From Variovorax sp. OK212 (GTDB lineage Bacteria > Pseudomonadota > Gammaproteobacteria > Burkholderiales > Burkholderiaceae_C), in contig NZ_FOLP01000014.1 in assembly GCF_900112425.1 (NCBI RefSeq), forward strand, positions 62,001 to 126,000: a stretch of 64,000 nt of DNA. Direction: 5' to 3'. This document shows positions 42,046 to 50,699 of the stretch, piece after piece. The stretch's first letter is position 1. Every line of letters begins with the position of its first letter. The translations under genes and the position numbers were made by a program. Below the pieces are notes generated by a model that did no database searches, had not been told where the DNA came from, and worked only from the letters and a program-made list of their open reading frames with translations.

Positions 42046-42750
42046 TCAGCGCGGCGTAATCCCCTGCAGCACGATGCGCTGCACGTTCTCCACGGTCCGC
42101 TCGAAGAACGCCTCGTCATCGAGCGTGTGCCCCGACAGCGCCTGCACCTGCACGCCGAAATCCGCGTAGTGCTGCGTGATCGCCCACAGCGCGTAGATCA
42201 GGTGCTGCGGGTCGACGGGCGCCAGCTTGCCCGCTTCCACCCACGCAGCGATCACTTCCGACTTGCGCTCCACCAGCGTGCGCAACTCGCGGTCGAGTTC
42301 ATCGCGCAACAGCGGCGCACCCTGGATCATCTCCAGGCAGAACAACCGCGACGCATCGGGCCGGTCGCGCGAGATCACGAGCTTGCGGCGGATGTAGTCG
42401 CCAATGGCCGTGCTCGGGTCCTGCTCGGCGCTGAAGCCGCGCAGCGGTTCGAGCCACAGCGCGAGCAGGTCGCGCAGCACGTTGACGTAGAGCTCTTCCT
42501 TGTTCGCGAAGTAATAGAGCAGGTTGCTCTTCGACACATCGGCACGCGCGGCCACCTGGTCGATCGACGTGCCGTGCAGGCCGAAGCGCGAGAACAGGCC
42601 CAATGCCGCGCCAAGGATGGCGCTGCGCTTGTCCTCGATCTGGCGCAACCGGCGGTTCACCGCGGACGCGCTGCGCACCGCGGGTTTCGCACGCTTGCGC
42701 GCCGGGCTCTGCGTGCTGGCTGCTGCGGCCAGCGCCTTGGTCTTCGGCAT
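42046..42750 (-). CDS. rutR: TetR-family pyrimidine regulator RutR
   Basis: The 234-residue protein has the TetR helix-turn-helix RSAILGAALGLFSRFGLHGTSIDQVAARADVSKSNLLYYFANKEELYVNVL. A RutR-type C-terminal domain follows (FCLEMIQGAPLLRDELDRELRTLVERKSEVIAAWVEAGKL, YALWAITQHYADFGVQV). RutR represses rut genes until it binds uracil or thymine. About 30 basic residues precede the DNA-binding domain. It is convergent with rutF and divergent from the dioxygenase operon, and both operons carry its palindrome. Confidence 0.92.
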   Translation of the reverse strand: MPKTKALAAAASTQSPARKRAKPAVRSASAVNRRLRQIEDKRSAILGAALGLFSRFGLHGTSIDQVAARADVSKSNLLYYFANKEELYVNVLRDLLALWLEPLRGFSAEQDPSTAIGDYIRRKLVISRDRPDASRLFCLEMIQGAPLLRDELDRELRTLVERKSEVIAAWVEAGKLAPVDPQHLIYALWAITQHYADFGVQVQALSGHTLDDEAFFERTVENVQRIVLQGITPR

Positions 42751-42887
42751 CTTCCCTCGCTCTCTCTATCTCGGTTTCCGTACTGCGCACCACTGTAAGG
42801 CCAGGGTGCATCGCCTCGCGCCACAACGGCCTTCGCGAGCCTCAGCAAGAAGCTCGCCACGCACCATGCTGACGCGGCACGCGCGAT

Positions 42888-42904
42888 TTGTCCATTTGGT
42901 CCAA
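42888..42904. promoter_or_regulatory. RutR-type operator upstream of the dioxygenase operon
   Basis: TTGTCCATTTGGTCCAA, read on the other strand, equals the rutA operator (37354) at 16 of 17 positions. It ends one base before the -24 element of the sigma-54 promoter, so bound repressor would sit against the polymerase site. Confidence 0.7.
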
Positions 42905-42905
42905 C

Positions 42906-42921
42906 TGGCACAGACGTTGCA
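42906..42921 (+). promoter_or_regulatory. Sigma-54 promoter of the dioxygenase-transporter operon
   Basis: TGGCACAGACGTTGCA matches the -24/-12 consensus at all key positions: TGGCAC, five bases, TTGCA, with GG and GC ten bases apart. It lies 35 bp before the ATG of the dioxygenase gene. Confidence 0.8.
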
Positions 42922-42955
42922 TGGCGAAAGGCATGCCAAGCATGAGGAACTCGCC

Positions 42956-43957
42956 ATGACCCTGCTGTCCGTCCCGATCATCGATCTCGCGCCCTACTTC
43001 GCCGGCACGGCCGAAGGCAAGGCCGAGGTTGCAAGGAAAGTCGATGAAGCCTGCCGCAGCATCGGCTTCCTCGTCATCACCCACCACGGCATTGCGCCTT
43101 CGCTCATCTCGCGCGTGTCGTCGCTCTCGCGCAGCTTCTTCGACATGCCGCTGGGCGAGAAGCGCAAGGTCGACCGGCCGCGCGAGGACGCGGTGCGTGG
43201 CTACAGCGCGGTGGGCGAAGAAGGCCTCTCGTACAGCCTCGAAGAGGCCGCGCCCGGCGACCTGAAGGAGTCGTTCTCCATCGGCCCGTCGAACGTTCCC
43301 AACGACGACTACCACCGCGGCCCCGCGGCCGGCCCGCACTTCGAGCCCAACAGCTGGCCGCCCATCGACGGTTTCCGCGAAGCCTGCGAAGGCTACTTCG
43401 GTGCCATGAGCGATCTCTCGCGCTCGCTCATGCGCATCTTCGCGCTCGGGCTCTCGCTGCCGGAGACTTTCTTCGACGACAAGATCGACGAGCACATCAG
43501 CATGTTCCGCGTGCTGAGCTACCCGCCGCAGCGCGAGCAGCCGCTGCCCGGCCAGTTGCGCGCGGGCGCGCACAGCGACTACGGCAGCCTGACCATCGTG
43601 CTGCCCGACGACAAAGGCCTGCAGGTGTTCAACAAGGCTGGCCAGTGGGTCGACGTGCCGCAGGTCGAAGGCGGGCTGGTGGTCAACATCGCCGACCTCA
43701 TGATGCAGTGGACCAACGACCAGTGGGTGTCCACGCTGCACCGCGTGACCAACCCGCCGTTCGAGGTGGCGAGCACCAACCGGCGCCAGTCGCTGGTGTT
43801 CTTCCACCAGCCCAACTACGACGCGATGGTCGAGTGCCTGCCGAGCTGCCTGGCACCGGGCGAGCAGGCCAAGTACGCGCCCATTTCCTCGGGCGACCAC
43901 CTGACCTCGAAGTTCGTCAAGCAGACGACCTTCGGCGGCACCAAGGCCACGGCCTGA
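42956..43957 (+). CDS. 2-oxoglutarate/Fe(II) dioxygenase, isopenicillin N synthase family
   Basis: The 333-residue protein starts TLLSVPIIDLAPYF, the usual opening of the IPNS-like 2OG oxygenases. Iron ligands are H206 and D208 (AHSDYGS) and H262 (LHRVTN). The 2-oxoglutarate site is the RxS motif R277-S279 (RQSLVFF). Eukaryotic thymine 7-hydroxylase belongs to this family. The RutR/sigma-54 control and the ABC transporter downstream suggest a nucleobase substrate such as thymine, but this is inference. The start has GAGGAAC upstream. Confidence 0.9.
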   Translation: MTLLSVPIIDLAPYFAGTAEGKAEVARKVDEACRSIGFLVITHHGIAPSLISRVSSLSRSFFDMPLGEKRKVDRPREDAVRGYSAVGEEGLSYSLEEAAPGDLKESFSIGPSNVPNDDYHRGPAAGPHFEPNSWPPIDGFREACEGYFGAMSDLSRSLMRIFALGLSLPETFFDDKIDEHISMFRVLSYPPQREQPLPGQLRAGAHSDYGSLTIVLPDDKGLQVFNKAGQWVDVPQVEGGLVVNIADLMMQWTNDQWVSTLHRVTNPPFEVASTNRRQSLVFFHQPNYDAMVECLPSCLAPGEQAKYAPISSGDHLTSKFVKQTTFGGTKATA

Positions 43958-43985
43958 ACTGAACGCCTGAGCACCTGAACCACGC

Positions 43986-44372
43986 ATGGCCCATCTCTCC
44001 TACGTCAACGTCTTCGCAAAGGACGTGGTCGCCCTCAGCGGCTTCTACCAGCGCGTGTTCGGCTTCCCCGAGATCGAGGCGATCCGCTCGCCCATCTTCC
44101 GCGGGCTGGACACCGGCAAGTCGAGCCTGGGCTTCAACGCGCTCGACGCCTACGAACTGCTGCACCTGGCGGAGTTCTCGGACACGCGCGGCGTGAAGTT
44201 CCTGCTGAACATCGACGTCGACAGCCAGGCCGACGTCGAGCGCATGGTGCCGGTCGCGCTCGAGGCCGGCGCCACGCTCGTCAAGGCGCCGTACGTCACT
44301 TACTACAACTGGTACCAGTCGGTGCTGCTCGACCCCGAGGGCAACGTGTTCCGCATCAACTTCATGATGTGA
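43986..44372 (+). CDS. VOC (glyoxalase/dioxygenase) superfamily protein
   Basis: The 128-residue protein has the paired beta-alpha-beta-beta-beta units of the vicinal oxygen chelate fold. It begins MAHLSYVNVFAKDVVALSGFYQRVFGFPE and ends SVLLDPEGNVFRINFMM. Metal-ligand positions are not the full His/Glu set of glyoxalase I: a Glu near ELLHL is present, but the first His is not obvious. It may isomerise or cleave the product of the neighbouring dioxygenase. It starts 28 bp after that gene. Confidence 0.85.
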   Translation: MAHLSYVNVFAKDVVALSGFYQRVFGFPEIEAIRSPIFRGLDTGKSSLGFNALDAYELLHLAEFSDTRGVKFLLNIDVDSQADVERMVPVALEAGATLVKAPYVTYYNWYQSVLLDPEGNVFRINFMM

Positions 44373-44443
44373 CGCGCGCTGCCTTCGCTGCTTTGTTCTT
44401 CGCCCCTTCCATTCCTCCAAGCCTCTCCACCAAAGGTAGTTCC

Positions 44444-45550
44444 ATGCAGTTGCGCACCCTCACTCCCGGCCTGGGCCTCGCGATGACCGTCGCGGCCGGC
44501 GGCGCGTTCTTCACCACGCTGCCCGCCGCGGCCGCCGACGGCTTCACGCTGAAGGACAAGCCGAAGATCGCGATGCTCTACTTCGGCCCGAAGAACGACG
44601 GCGGCTGGACGCAGGCCTTCGACGAGGCCCGCGTGAAGATCGAGAAGGAGATCGGCCAGAAGATCCAGTTCGTGGAGAACGTGCCCGAAGACGCCTCGGC
44701 CATCAAGCCCGCGGCCGAGAAGTTCATCCAGCGCGGCGCCAACATCGTGATCGGCACGGCCTTCGGCTATTCCGACAGCTTCAAGGACCTGGCCGCCAAG
44801 TACCCCGACGTGGCCTTCCTGAACGGCTCGGGCACCACCAACGGCAGCAACCTCGAGTCGTTCTACGGTCGCACCTACGAGAGCCAGTACCTCTGCGGCA
44901 TGGCCGCCGGCGCGGCATCGAAGACCGGCAAGCTCGGCTTCGTCGCGGCCAACCCCTTCGGCGTGGTGAACTGGACCATCAACGCCTTCGCGCTCGGCGC
45001 GCAGAAGATGAACCCGAACGCCACGGTCAACGTGATCTACACCGGCGCGTGGAACGACCCGGTGAAGGAACGCGCGGCCGCCGCCGCGCTCATCGACCAG
45101 GGCGCCGACGTGATCGGCCAGCACGTGGACAGCCCCACGCCGCAGATCGTCGCGCAGGAGCGCGGCGTGTACGGCACCGGCCACCACCGCGACCTGCGCC
45201 AGTTCGCACCCAAGGCCACGCTGTGCTCTTCCGTGTGGGTGTGGGACAGGTTCCTCGCGCCGGAGCTGAAGAAGGTGATGGCCGGCGGCTGGAAGCCCGC
45301 GCAATACGGCGCCTTCATCGAGATGAAGGACGGCGGCACCGACATCGCGGGCTTCGGCCCCGCCGTGCCCAAGGACAAGGCCGCGGCCATCACCGCCGAG
45401 CGCGACGCGATCATGAAGGGCAAGCAGGTCTACGCCGGCCCGCTCGCGGACCGCGACGGCAAGGAGCGCGTGGCCAAGGGCGCGGTGCTGTCCGATGCAG
45501 ACCTGTGGAAGATGGACTGGTTCGTCAAGGGCGTGGTCACGCAGAAGTAG
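44444..45550 (+). CDS. BMP-family ABC transporter substrate-binding protein
   Basis: The 368-residue precursor has a signal peptide cleaved after AAA (about residue 31). The basic-membrane-protein (BmpA/PnrA) fold follows, with KIAMLYFGPKNDGGWTQAFDEAR, ANIVIGTAFGYSDSFKDLAAKYPDVAFLNGSG and LCGMAAGAASKTGKLGFVAANPFGVVNWTINAFALGAQ. Known members bind purine or pyrimidine nucleosides and related compounds. Here a nucleobase or a breakdown product is likely from context. ATPase and permease genes follow. Confidence 0.92.
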   Translation: MQLRTLTPGLGLAMTVAAGGAFFTTLPAAAADGFTLKDKPKIAMLYFGPKNDGGWTQAFDEARVKIEKEIGQKIQFVENVPEDASAIKPAAEKFIQRGANIVIGTAFGYSDSFKDLAAKYPDVAFLNGSGTTNGSNLESFYGRTYESQYLCGMAAGAASKTGKLGFVAANPFGVVNWTINAFALGAQKMNPNATVNVIYTGAWNDPVKERAAAAALIDQGADVIGQHVDSPTPQIVAQERGVYGTGHHRDLRQFAPKATLCSSVWVWDRFLAPELKKVMAGGWKPAQYGAFIEMKDGGTDIAGFGPAVPKDKAAAITAERDAIMKGKQVYAGPLADRDGKERVAKGAVLSDADLWKMDWFVKGVVTQK

Positions 45551-45605
45551 GCCAACCGCCCAACCAGGCAGCCAGCCAGCAAGCAAGCAAGGACCGAACG
45601 ACGCC

Positions 45606-47132
45606 ATGCCCAACGCGCTCGAACTCACCGGCATCCGCAAGTCCTTCGACGGCTTTGCGGCGCTGACCGACGCCCACTTCGCCGCGCGCTGGGGCGAGGT
45701 GCATGCGCTGCTGGGCGAGAACGGCGCGGGCAAGTCGTCGTTGATGAACATCGCGGCCGGGCTCTATGCGCCCGAGGCCGGACAGCTGCTGGTGGACGAC
45801 AACGCGGTGCGCTTCAGCGGCCCGCGCGATGCGGCGAAGCACCGCATCGGCATGGTCCACCAGCACTTCAAGCTGGTGCGGCCGTTCACGGTGGCGCAGA
45901 ACATCCTGCTCACCGCGCCGCCGCCGGCCGAGTTCCAGAGCCATGGCGAGCGGCTGCGCGAGATGGCGCGCGACATCCGCAACAAGGCCTCGGAGCTGGG
46001 CTTCGACATCGACCCGTCGAAGCGGGTCGACGCACTGTCGATCGCCGAGCAGCAACGCGTGGAGATCCTCAAGGTGCTGCTTGCGGGCGCGCGCATCCTG
46101 ATCCTGGACGAACCCACGGCCGTGCTGACCGACCAGGAGGCCGCGCGGCTGCTGCAGACCGTGCAGGGGCTGGCGCGCGCCGGCGCCGCCGTGGTGCTGG
46201 TCACGCACAAGATGGCCGACGTGAAGAGCTATGCCGACCGCGTGACGGTGATGCGCGGCGGCCGCACGGTGGCCACGCTGCAACCCACGCAGGCGTCGGT
46301 GGCCGAGCTGGTGAAGCTCACCGTGGGCGAATCGATTGCCAGCGAGAACTTCAGGCCCTCGGCCGCGCCGCGCGGTGCGGTGCGCCTGTCGGTGCGCGGG
46401 CTGCGCACGCCGGCCTCGCCCGAAGGCCGGCGCGTGCTCGACGGTGTCGACCTCGAATTGCACGCCGGAGAAATCTACGGCCTGGCCGGTGTCGGCGGCA
46501 ACGGACAGGGCGAACTCGCAGGCGCCATCATGGGCCTGCCGGGCGAAGCCACCGACGGCGAGATCCGGCTCGAGGGCCACGGCGACCTCAAGACCCTGGC
46601 CGCATCGGCGCGCCGCGGCATCGGCATTGCCGCCATTCCGGCCGACCGCTACGGGCTCGCGCTTGCGGGCGGGCTGTCGGTGGCGGAGAACTACGCCATC
46701 GGGCGCGTGCACACCGGACGCTACGGCCCGGTGTGGCGCCTGCGCCGGGGCCGCATCCAGAGCGACACGCAGGACGCCGTGCGCGCCTTCGACGTGCAGG
46801 GCGTGCGCTCGGTCGCGCAGAAGGCGGCACTGCTGTCGGGCGGCAATGCGCAGAAGCTGGTGCTGGCGCGCGAGTTCGGCAAGTCGCCCACGCTGGTGCT
46901 TGCGCACAGCCCGAGCCGCGGGCTCGACGTGCGTGCCAGCGCCGAGGTGCATGCGCGGCTGCGCGCCGCGCGCGACGCCGGCGCCGCCGTGCTGCTGATC
47001 AGCGAAGACCTCGACGAGGTGCTGCAGCTGGCCGACCGCGTGGGCGTGATGACGCGCGGGCGCATTGCCGGCGAATTCACGCAGCCCGCCGACCGGCAGG
47101 CCATTGGACAGGCGATGGTCGACCATGGCTGA
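45606..47132 (+). CDS. BMP-type ABC transporter ATPase (two nucleotide-binding domains)
   Basis: The 508-residue protein has two ATPase cassettes. The first is canonical: GENGAGKSS, LSIAEQQRVEILK, Walker B ILILDEPTAVLT. The second has GVGGNGQGE in place of a full Walker A and LLSGGNAQKLVLAREF. Its Walker B reads LVLAHSPSRGLD, where Asp-Glu is replaced. Such a degenerate second site is the rule for sugar/nucleoside ABC importers of this class. It energises the two permeases encoded next. Confidence 0.92.
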   Translation: MPNALELTGIRKSFDGFAALTDAHFAARWGEVHALLGENGAGKSSLMNIAAGLYAPEAGQLLVDDNAVRFSGPRDAAKHRIGMVHQHFKLVRPFTVAQNILLTAPPPAEFQSHGERLREMARDIRNKASELGFDIDPSKRVDALSIAEQQRVEILKVLLAGARILILDEPTAVLTDQEAARLLQTVQGLARAGAAVVLVTHKMADVKSYADRVTVMRGGRTVATLQPTQASVAELVKLTVGESIASENFRPSAAPRGAVRLSVRGLRTPASPEGRRVLDGVDLELHAGEIYGLAGVGGNGQGELAGAIMGLPGEATDGEIRLEGHGDLKTLAASARRGIGIAAIPADRYGLALAGGLSVAENYAIGRVHTGRYGPVWRLRRGRIQSDTQDAVRAFDVQGVRSVAQKAALLSGGNAQKLVLAREFGKSPTLVLAHSPSRGLDVRASAEVHARLRAARDAGAAVLLISEDLDEVLQLADRVGVMTRGRIAGEFTQPADRQAIGQAMVDHG

Positions 47133-48291
47133 AGCAACCCTCACGGCCGACATGGCACAAGCGCACAAGCCCCCCTCTTCCGCCCACCCCGTTCAGGAAG
47201 CACCGCGCGCGGTGCAGCCGCTGGCGCGCCGCCGCTACGCGCTGGAGATCCGCCAGCACATGGCGTGGCGCTGGCAGGCGCTGATCCTCGCGCTGGCGCT
47301 GCTCGTCGGGCTGGCCATCTCCGCCGCGATTTTGGTGGCCGCGGGCGTGCCGGCCGACGAACTGGCCAACGAGTTCGTCACGCAGACCTTCTTCGACGGG
47401 CAGAACTTTCGCGCCGTGCTGTTCCAGGCCGCGCCGATGATCCTGGTCGGCCTTGCGGGCGCCATCGCGTTTCGCGCGCGCTTCTGGAACCTGGGCCTCG
47501 AAGGCCAGATGGTCTGGGGCGCCATCGGCGCGACGGCCATCTCGATGTGGCAGGTCGGCCCCGAGAACCTGCGCCTGCCGCTGATGTTCGTGGCGGCCGT
47601 CTTCTGCGGCCTGCTGTGGGTGCTGGGGCCGGCATGGCTCAAGCTGAAGCTCGGCGTGAACGAGATCATCTCGACGCTGATGCTCAACTACATGGCGGCC
47701 AACTTCCTGCTGCACCTGGTGTACGGCAGCTGGAAGGACCCGAAGGACAACTTTCCGTATTCGCCGCAGTTCCGCGCCTTCGAACGCCTGCCCGAGCTGG
47801 GCTCGGGCGTGGGCAGCTCGATTCTTCTGGCGGGCGTGGTCGCGCTGCTGGCGTGGTGGCTGGTGAGCGTGAGCCGCGCGGGGCTGTACCTGCGCTTCGT
47901 CGATGCCAACCCGCGCGTGGCGCACGCCAATGGCGTGCCGGTGCGGCGCACCATCTACGGCGCCGTGCTGCTGTCGGGCGCGATGGCCGGGCTCGCGGGC
48001 TTCGCCGTCGCGGCCGGGCAGGAAGGCCGGCTCACGCAGGCCTTCTACCAGGGCTACGGTTTCTCGGGCATCCTCATTGCGTTCCTCGCGCGCAACAACC
48101 CGCTGGCGGCCACGGTGGTGGCGCTGCTGGTGGCGGCGCTGTTCGTCACCGGGCGCAGCCTGCAGGTGTTCTACCAGGTGCCGTTCTCGATGGTGCAGCT
48201 GATCCAGGCCATCATCGTGGTGTGCGTCGCGTCGAGCGACTTCTTCATTCGCCACCGGCTGCGCCGCGTGGGCGGGGAGTCTCTCCAATGA
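47125..48291 (+). CDS. BMP-type ABC transporter permease 1
   Basis: The 388-residue membrane protein has about ten hydrophobic segments after a 45-residue cytoplasmic N-terminus. Family motifs are FRARFWNLGLEGQMVWGAIGAT, LKLGVNEIISTLMLNYMAANFL and the late GYGFSGILIAFLARNNPLAA. It pairs with the second permease to form the channel. The ATG at 47125 overlaps the ATPase gene by eight bases; its stop overlaps the start of permease 2. Confidence 0.9.
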   Translation: MAEATLTADMAQAHKPPSSAHPVQEAPRAVQPLARRRYALEIRQHMAWRWQALILALALLVGLAISAAILVAAGVPADELANEFVTQTFFDGQNFRAVLFQAAPMILVGLAGAIAFRARFWNLGLEGQMVWGAIGATAISMWQVGPENLRLPLMFVAAVFCGLLWVLGPAWLKLKLGVNEIISTLMLNYMAANFLLHLVYGSWKDPKDNFPYSPQFRAFERLPELGSGVGSSILLAGVVALLAWWLVSVSRAGLYLRFVDANPRVAHANGVPVRRTIYGAVLLSGAMAGLAGFAVAAGQEGRLTQAFYQGYGFSGILIAFLARNNPLAATVVALLVAALFVTGRSLQVFYQVPFSMVQLIQAIIVVCVASSDFFIRHRLRRVGGESLQ

Positions 48292-49220
48292 ACGGCGGCG
48301 TCATCCTCAACTGGCTCGCGAGCACGCCGGACTTCGCGGTGCCGTATGCGCTCGCGGCGCTCGGCCTGATCATCAGCGAGCGCGCGGGCGTGCTCTCGCT
48401 CGGCGCCGAAGGGCTGATGCTGGTCGGCGCGCTGGCCGGCATCGGCGCGCAGATCGCCATCGGGCAACCGGCCGTGTCGCTGGTGCTCGCGATGCTGGCG
48501 GCCGGCGTGGTGTCGATGCTGTTCGCGGTGATGGTGATCTGGCTGCGCGTGAACCAGGTGATTGCCGGGCTCGCGCTGGTGTTCTTCTGCCAGGGGCTCA
48601 CCGCGCTGGTCGGCTCCATGGCCGAGTGGACCAACCACGCCACCGAAGGCATCGGCGGCATGGCGCTGTGGCCGCTGTCGATGCTGCCGGGCGTGGGCAA
48701 GCTCTTCGAGCAGAACGCGATGGTGTGGCTCACGCTGCCGATCTTCGGCGCGGTGGCGTGGTTCTTCGCGCGCACCTCGACCGGCCTGCGGCTGCGCGCC
48801 GTGGGCGAGAACCCGCAGGCGGCCGACGCCGCGGGCATTGACGTGACGGCGTGGCGCTTTGCGGCCGTGCTCGCGGGCTCCGCGCTGGTGGGGCTGGCGG
48901 GCGCCTACATCTCGGTGGTCAGCACCAAGCTGTGGATCGCGGGCATGACCGGCGGGCGCGGCTGGATCGCGGTGGGCCTGGTGATCTTCGCGCGCTGGTC
49001 GCCGTGGAAGGCATTGGTGGGCGCGGTGCTGTTCGGCTGCATCGAAGCGCTCATTCCCCAGCTGGCCGCCGCCGGCGTGCAGCTGCCGCAGTACTTCGTG
49101 ATGATGACGCCCTACGCGGTGACGCTGGGCGTGATGGTGTGGGTCGCGCTGTCGCGGCGCGGCGCCGACGAAGAGCCCGGTGCGCTGGGCCAACCCTATG
49201 TGAGAGAAGAACGCCGATGA
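48288..49220 (+). CDS. BMP-type ABC transporter permease 2
   Basis: The 310-residue membrane protein has eight to nine hydrophobic segments and the motif SERAGVLSLGAEGLMLVGALAG near the N-terminus. This is the counterpart of NLGLEGQM in permease 1. GMTGGRGWIAVGLVIFARWSPWKALVGAVLFG is the conserved C-terminal segment. It is coupled to permease 1 and to the next gene through ATGA overlaps at both ends. Confidence 0.9.
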   Translation: MNGGVILNWLASTPDFAVPYALAALGLIISERAGVLSLGAEGLMLVGALAGIGAQIAIGQPAVSLVLAMLAAGVVSMLFAVMVIWLRVNQVIAGLALVFFCQGLTALVGSMAEWTNHATEGIGGMALWPLSMLPGVGKLFEQNAMVWLTLPIFGAVAWFFARTSTGLRLRAVGENPQAADAAGIDVTAWRFAAVLAGSALVGLAGAYISVVSTKLWIAGMTGGRGWIAVGLVIFARWSPWKALVGAVLFGCIEALIPQLAAAGVQLPQYFVMMTPYAVTLGVMVWVALSRRGADEEPGALGQPYVREERR

Positions 49221-49891
49221 AGGCCTGGGTCTACAACGAGGAGCGCACGCTCGACGCGGCGCAGTTCGCCGACTACCTGAACCCCGCGGCCACGGCGGTG
49301 GTGTCCATCGACATGCACCGGGGCCACCTCGACGACAGCCCCGACTGCCCCTGCCCCGCGCCGCGTGCGCGCGACGTGGTGGCGCCCATCGACAGCTTCC
49401 ATGACGAGGTGCGCGCGCTGGGCGTGCGCATCGTGCACATCAAGTCGGTGCTGCGGCCCGGCGGCGAGGACGACATCCGCGGCATTCCGGCGGCATGGCG
49501 GCGCACCTTTGCGCTGCACGTGGGCGAGATTCCGAATGCCGACGCGCACGCCATCGAAGGCTCCAGGTGGACCGAATGGGTCACGCGGGTGGAGCCCGGC
49601 GACATGCGCGTGGACAGCAAGCGCCGCCTCTCTGCCTTCTACCCGACCGACCTCGACTTTCTGCTGCGCAACCAGCGCATCGAGACCGTGGTGCTCAACG
49701 GCGGCTTCACCGACTGCTGCGTGCTCAACACCGCCTTCGACGCCAACAACCACAACTACCGCGTGATCGTGCTGCGCGACCTGGTGCGCGGCACCGACCC
49801 GCACCTGGAAGGCGCGGCGCTCGCGATGGTGTCGCTGCACCTGGGGCTGGTGGTCGATTCGGCGGAGTTGCTGCGCCAGTGGCGCAGCTAG
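49217..49891 (+). CDS. Isochorismatase-family cysteine hydrolase
   Basis: The 224-residue enzyme has the triad of this family: D32 in VVSIDMHRGH, K76 in VHIKSV and Cys168 in GFTDCCVLNT. Family members hydrolyse carbamoyl or amide bonds (RutB, N-carbamoylsarcosine amidase, nicotinamidase). It shares only the fold with RutB, so a different ureido or carbamoyl product is expected. It is the last gene of the RutR/sigma-54 operon and starts inside the stop of permease 2. Confidence 0.9.
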   Translation: MKAWVYNEERTLDAAQFADYLNPAATAVVSIDMHRGHLDDSPDCPCPAPRARDVVAPIDSFHDEVRALGVRIVHIKSVLRPGGEDDIRGIPAAWRRTFALHVGEIPNADAHAIEGSRWTEWVTRVEPGDMRVDSKRRLSAFYPTDLDFLLRNQRIETVVLNGGFTDCCVLNTAFDANNHNYRVIVLRDLVRGTDPHLEGAALAMVSLHLGLVVDSAELLRQWRS

Positions 49892-49895
49892 GGTT

Positions 49896-50654
49896 CTAGC
49901 CCGGCAGGCCGAGCCAGCGCGCGGCCACGCCCTGCATGTCGCCCTGCGCGGCCTGCCACACCAGCTCGGGCGCGGCCACGTGCACGCCCGGCGGCGCGAT
50001 GCGCAGTGCAAGGTCGACCAGCTCGGCCACCTTCGATGCGCGCACCGGCTGCTCGCTGCTGGGCACCATGAAGCGCACGACCGACAGCATCCATGCGGCC
50101 AGCCGCTCCAGCGGGTTGGCGAACTTCGCGTTCACGGGCTTGCGTGCCGAGCGCACGAGGATCACGCGCTCGAAGCCGCAGGCCACCACCGCCTGCTCGT
50201 CGAGGCTCGCGAGGCCGTGCTTCAGCGCCTCGGGCAGGCGGCCCTGGTCGTGCGGCTGCACGATGGCCAGCGTCTGCACGCCGCAGGTGCGAAGCCAGCG
50301 CGCGAGCGCGGGCAGCTGGGCGGGCTCGGGCACCCACAGCGCGCGCTCGCGGTCGTGGTACAGGCGCGGCGGGTCAAAGGCCACGATGGCGGTGTGGGCC
50401 GAGGTGACGGGCCACTGCGCGATCGGCTGCGTCGGGCTCAGGTAGGTCTCCACGCCGCGCAGGCCATCGCGAATGGGCTCGCGCGCCAGCACGCGGGTGT
50501 GGGCATGGCGGTGGCTGCCCGACAGCCGCCGCAGCAGTTCCGCGCCCAATGCGCCGGTCGCGCCGGCGATCAGCAGGGTGCCGAAGGCATCGGAGGCGAC
50601 GGGCAGCACCGCGCGGTTGGCGGCTTGCAGGGCTTGGAGCGGGTCGAGGGCCAT
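49896..50654 (-). CDS. SDR-like NAD(P)-binding protein
   Basis: The 252-residue protein has a Rossmann motif LLIAGATGALGAELLRRL typical of atypical short-chain dehydrogenases (NAD(P)H-binding, YwnB/Tup1-like). The catalytic Tyr-xxx-Lys is not obvious, so it may bind rather than convert a nucleotide or ligand. Substrate unknown. It converges with the hydrolase gene, four bases apart, and diverges from the lemA-type gene. Confidence 0.75.
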   Translation of the reverse strand: MALDPLQALQAANRAVLPVASDAFGTLLIAGATGALGAELLRRLSGSHRHAHTRVLAREPIRDGLRGVETYLSPTQPIAQWPVTSAHTAIVAFDPPRLYHDRERALWVPEPAQLPALARWLRTCGVQTLAIVQPHDQGRLPEALKHGLASLDEQAVVACGFERVILVRSARKPVNAKFANPLERLAAWMLSVVRFMVPSSEQPVRASKVAELVDLALRIAPPGVHVAAPELVWQAAQGDMQGVAARWLGLPG

Positions 50655-50699
50655 GGGGTATCTATGCTAACTTCCGCGTCTTCTGCGGAGGTAATGCAA

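Noticed and set aside
42784..42812. NtrC site upstream of the dioxygenase operon (GCACC...GGGTGC)
   Set aside because: The half-sites are too far apart for the usual 17-bp NtrC site, so it is not listed as a feature.
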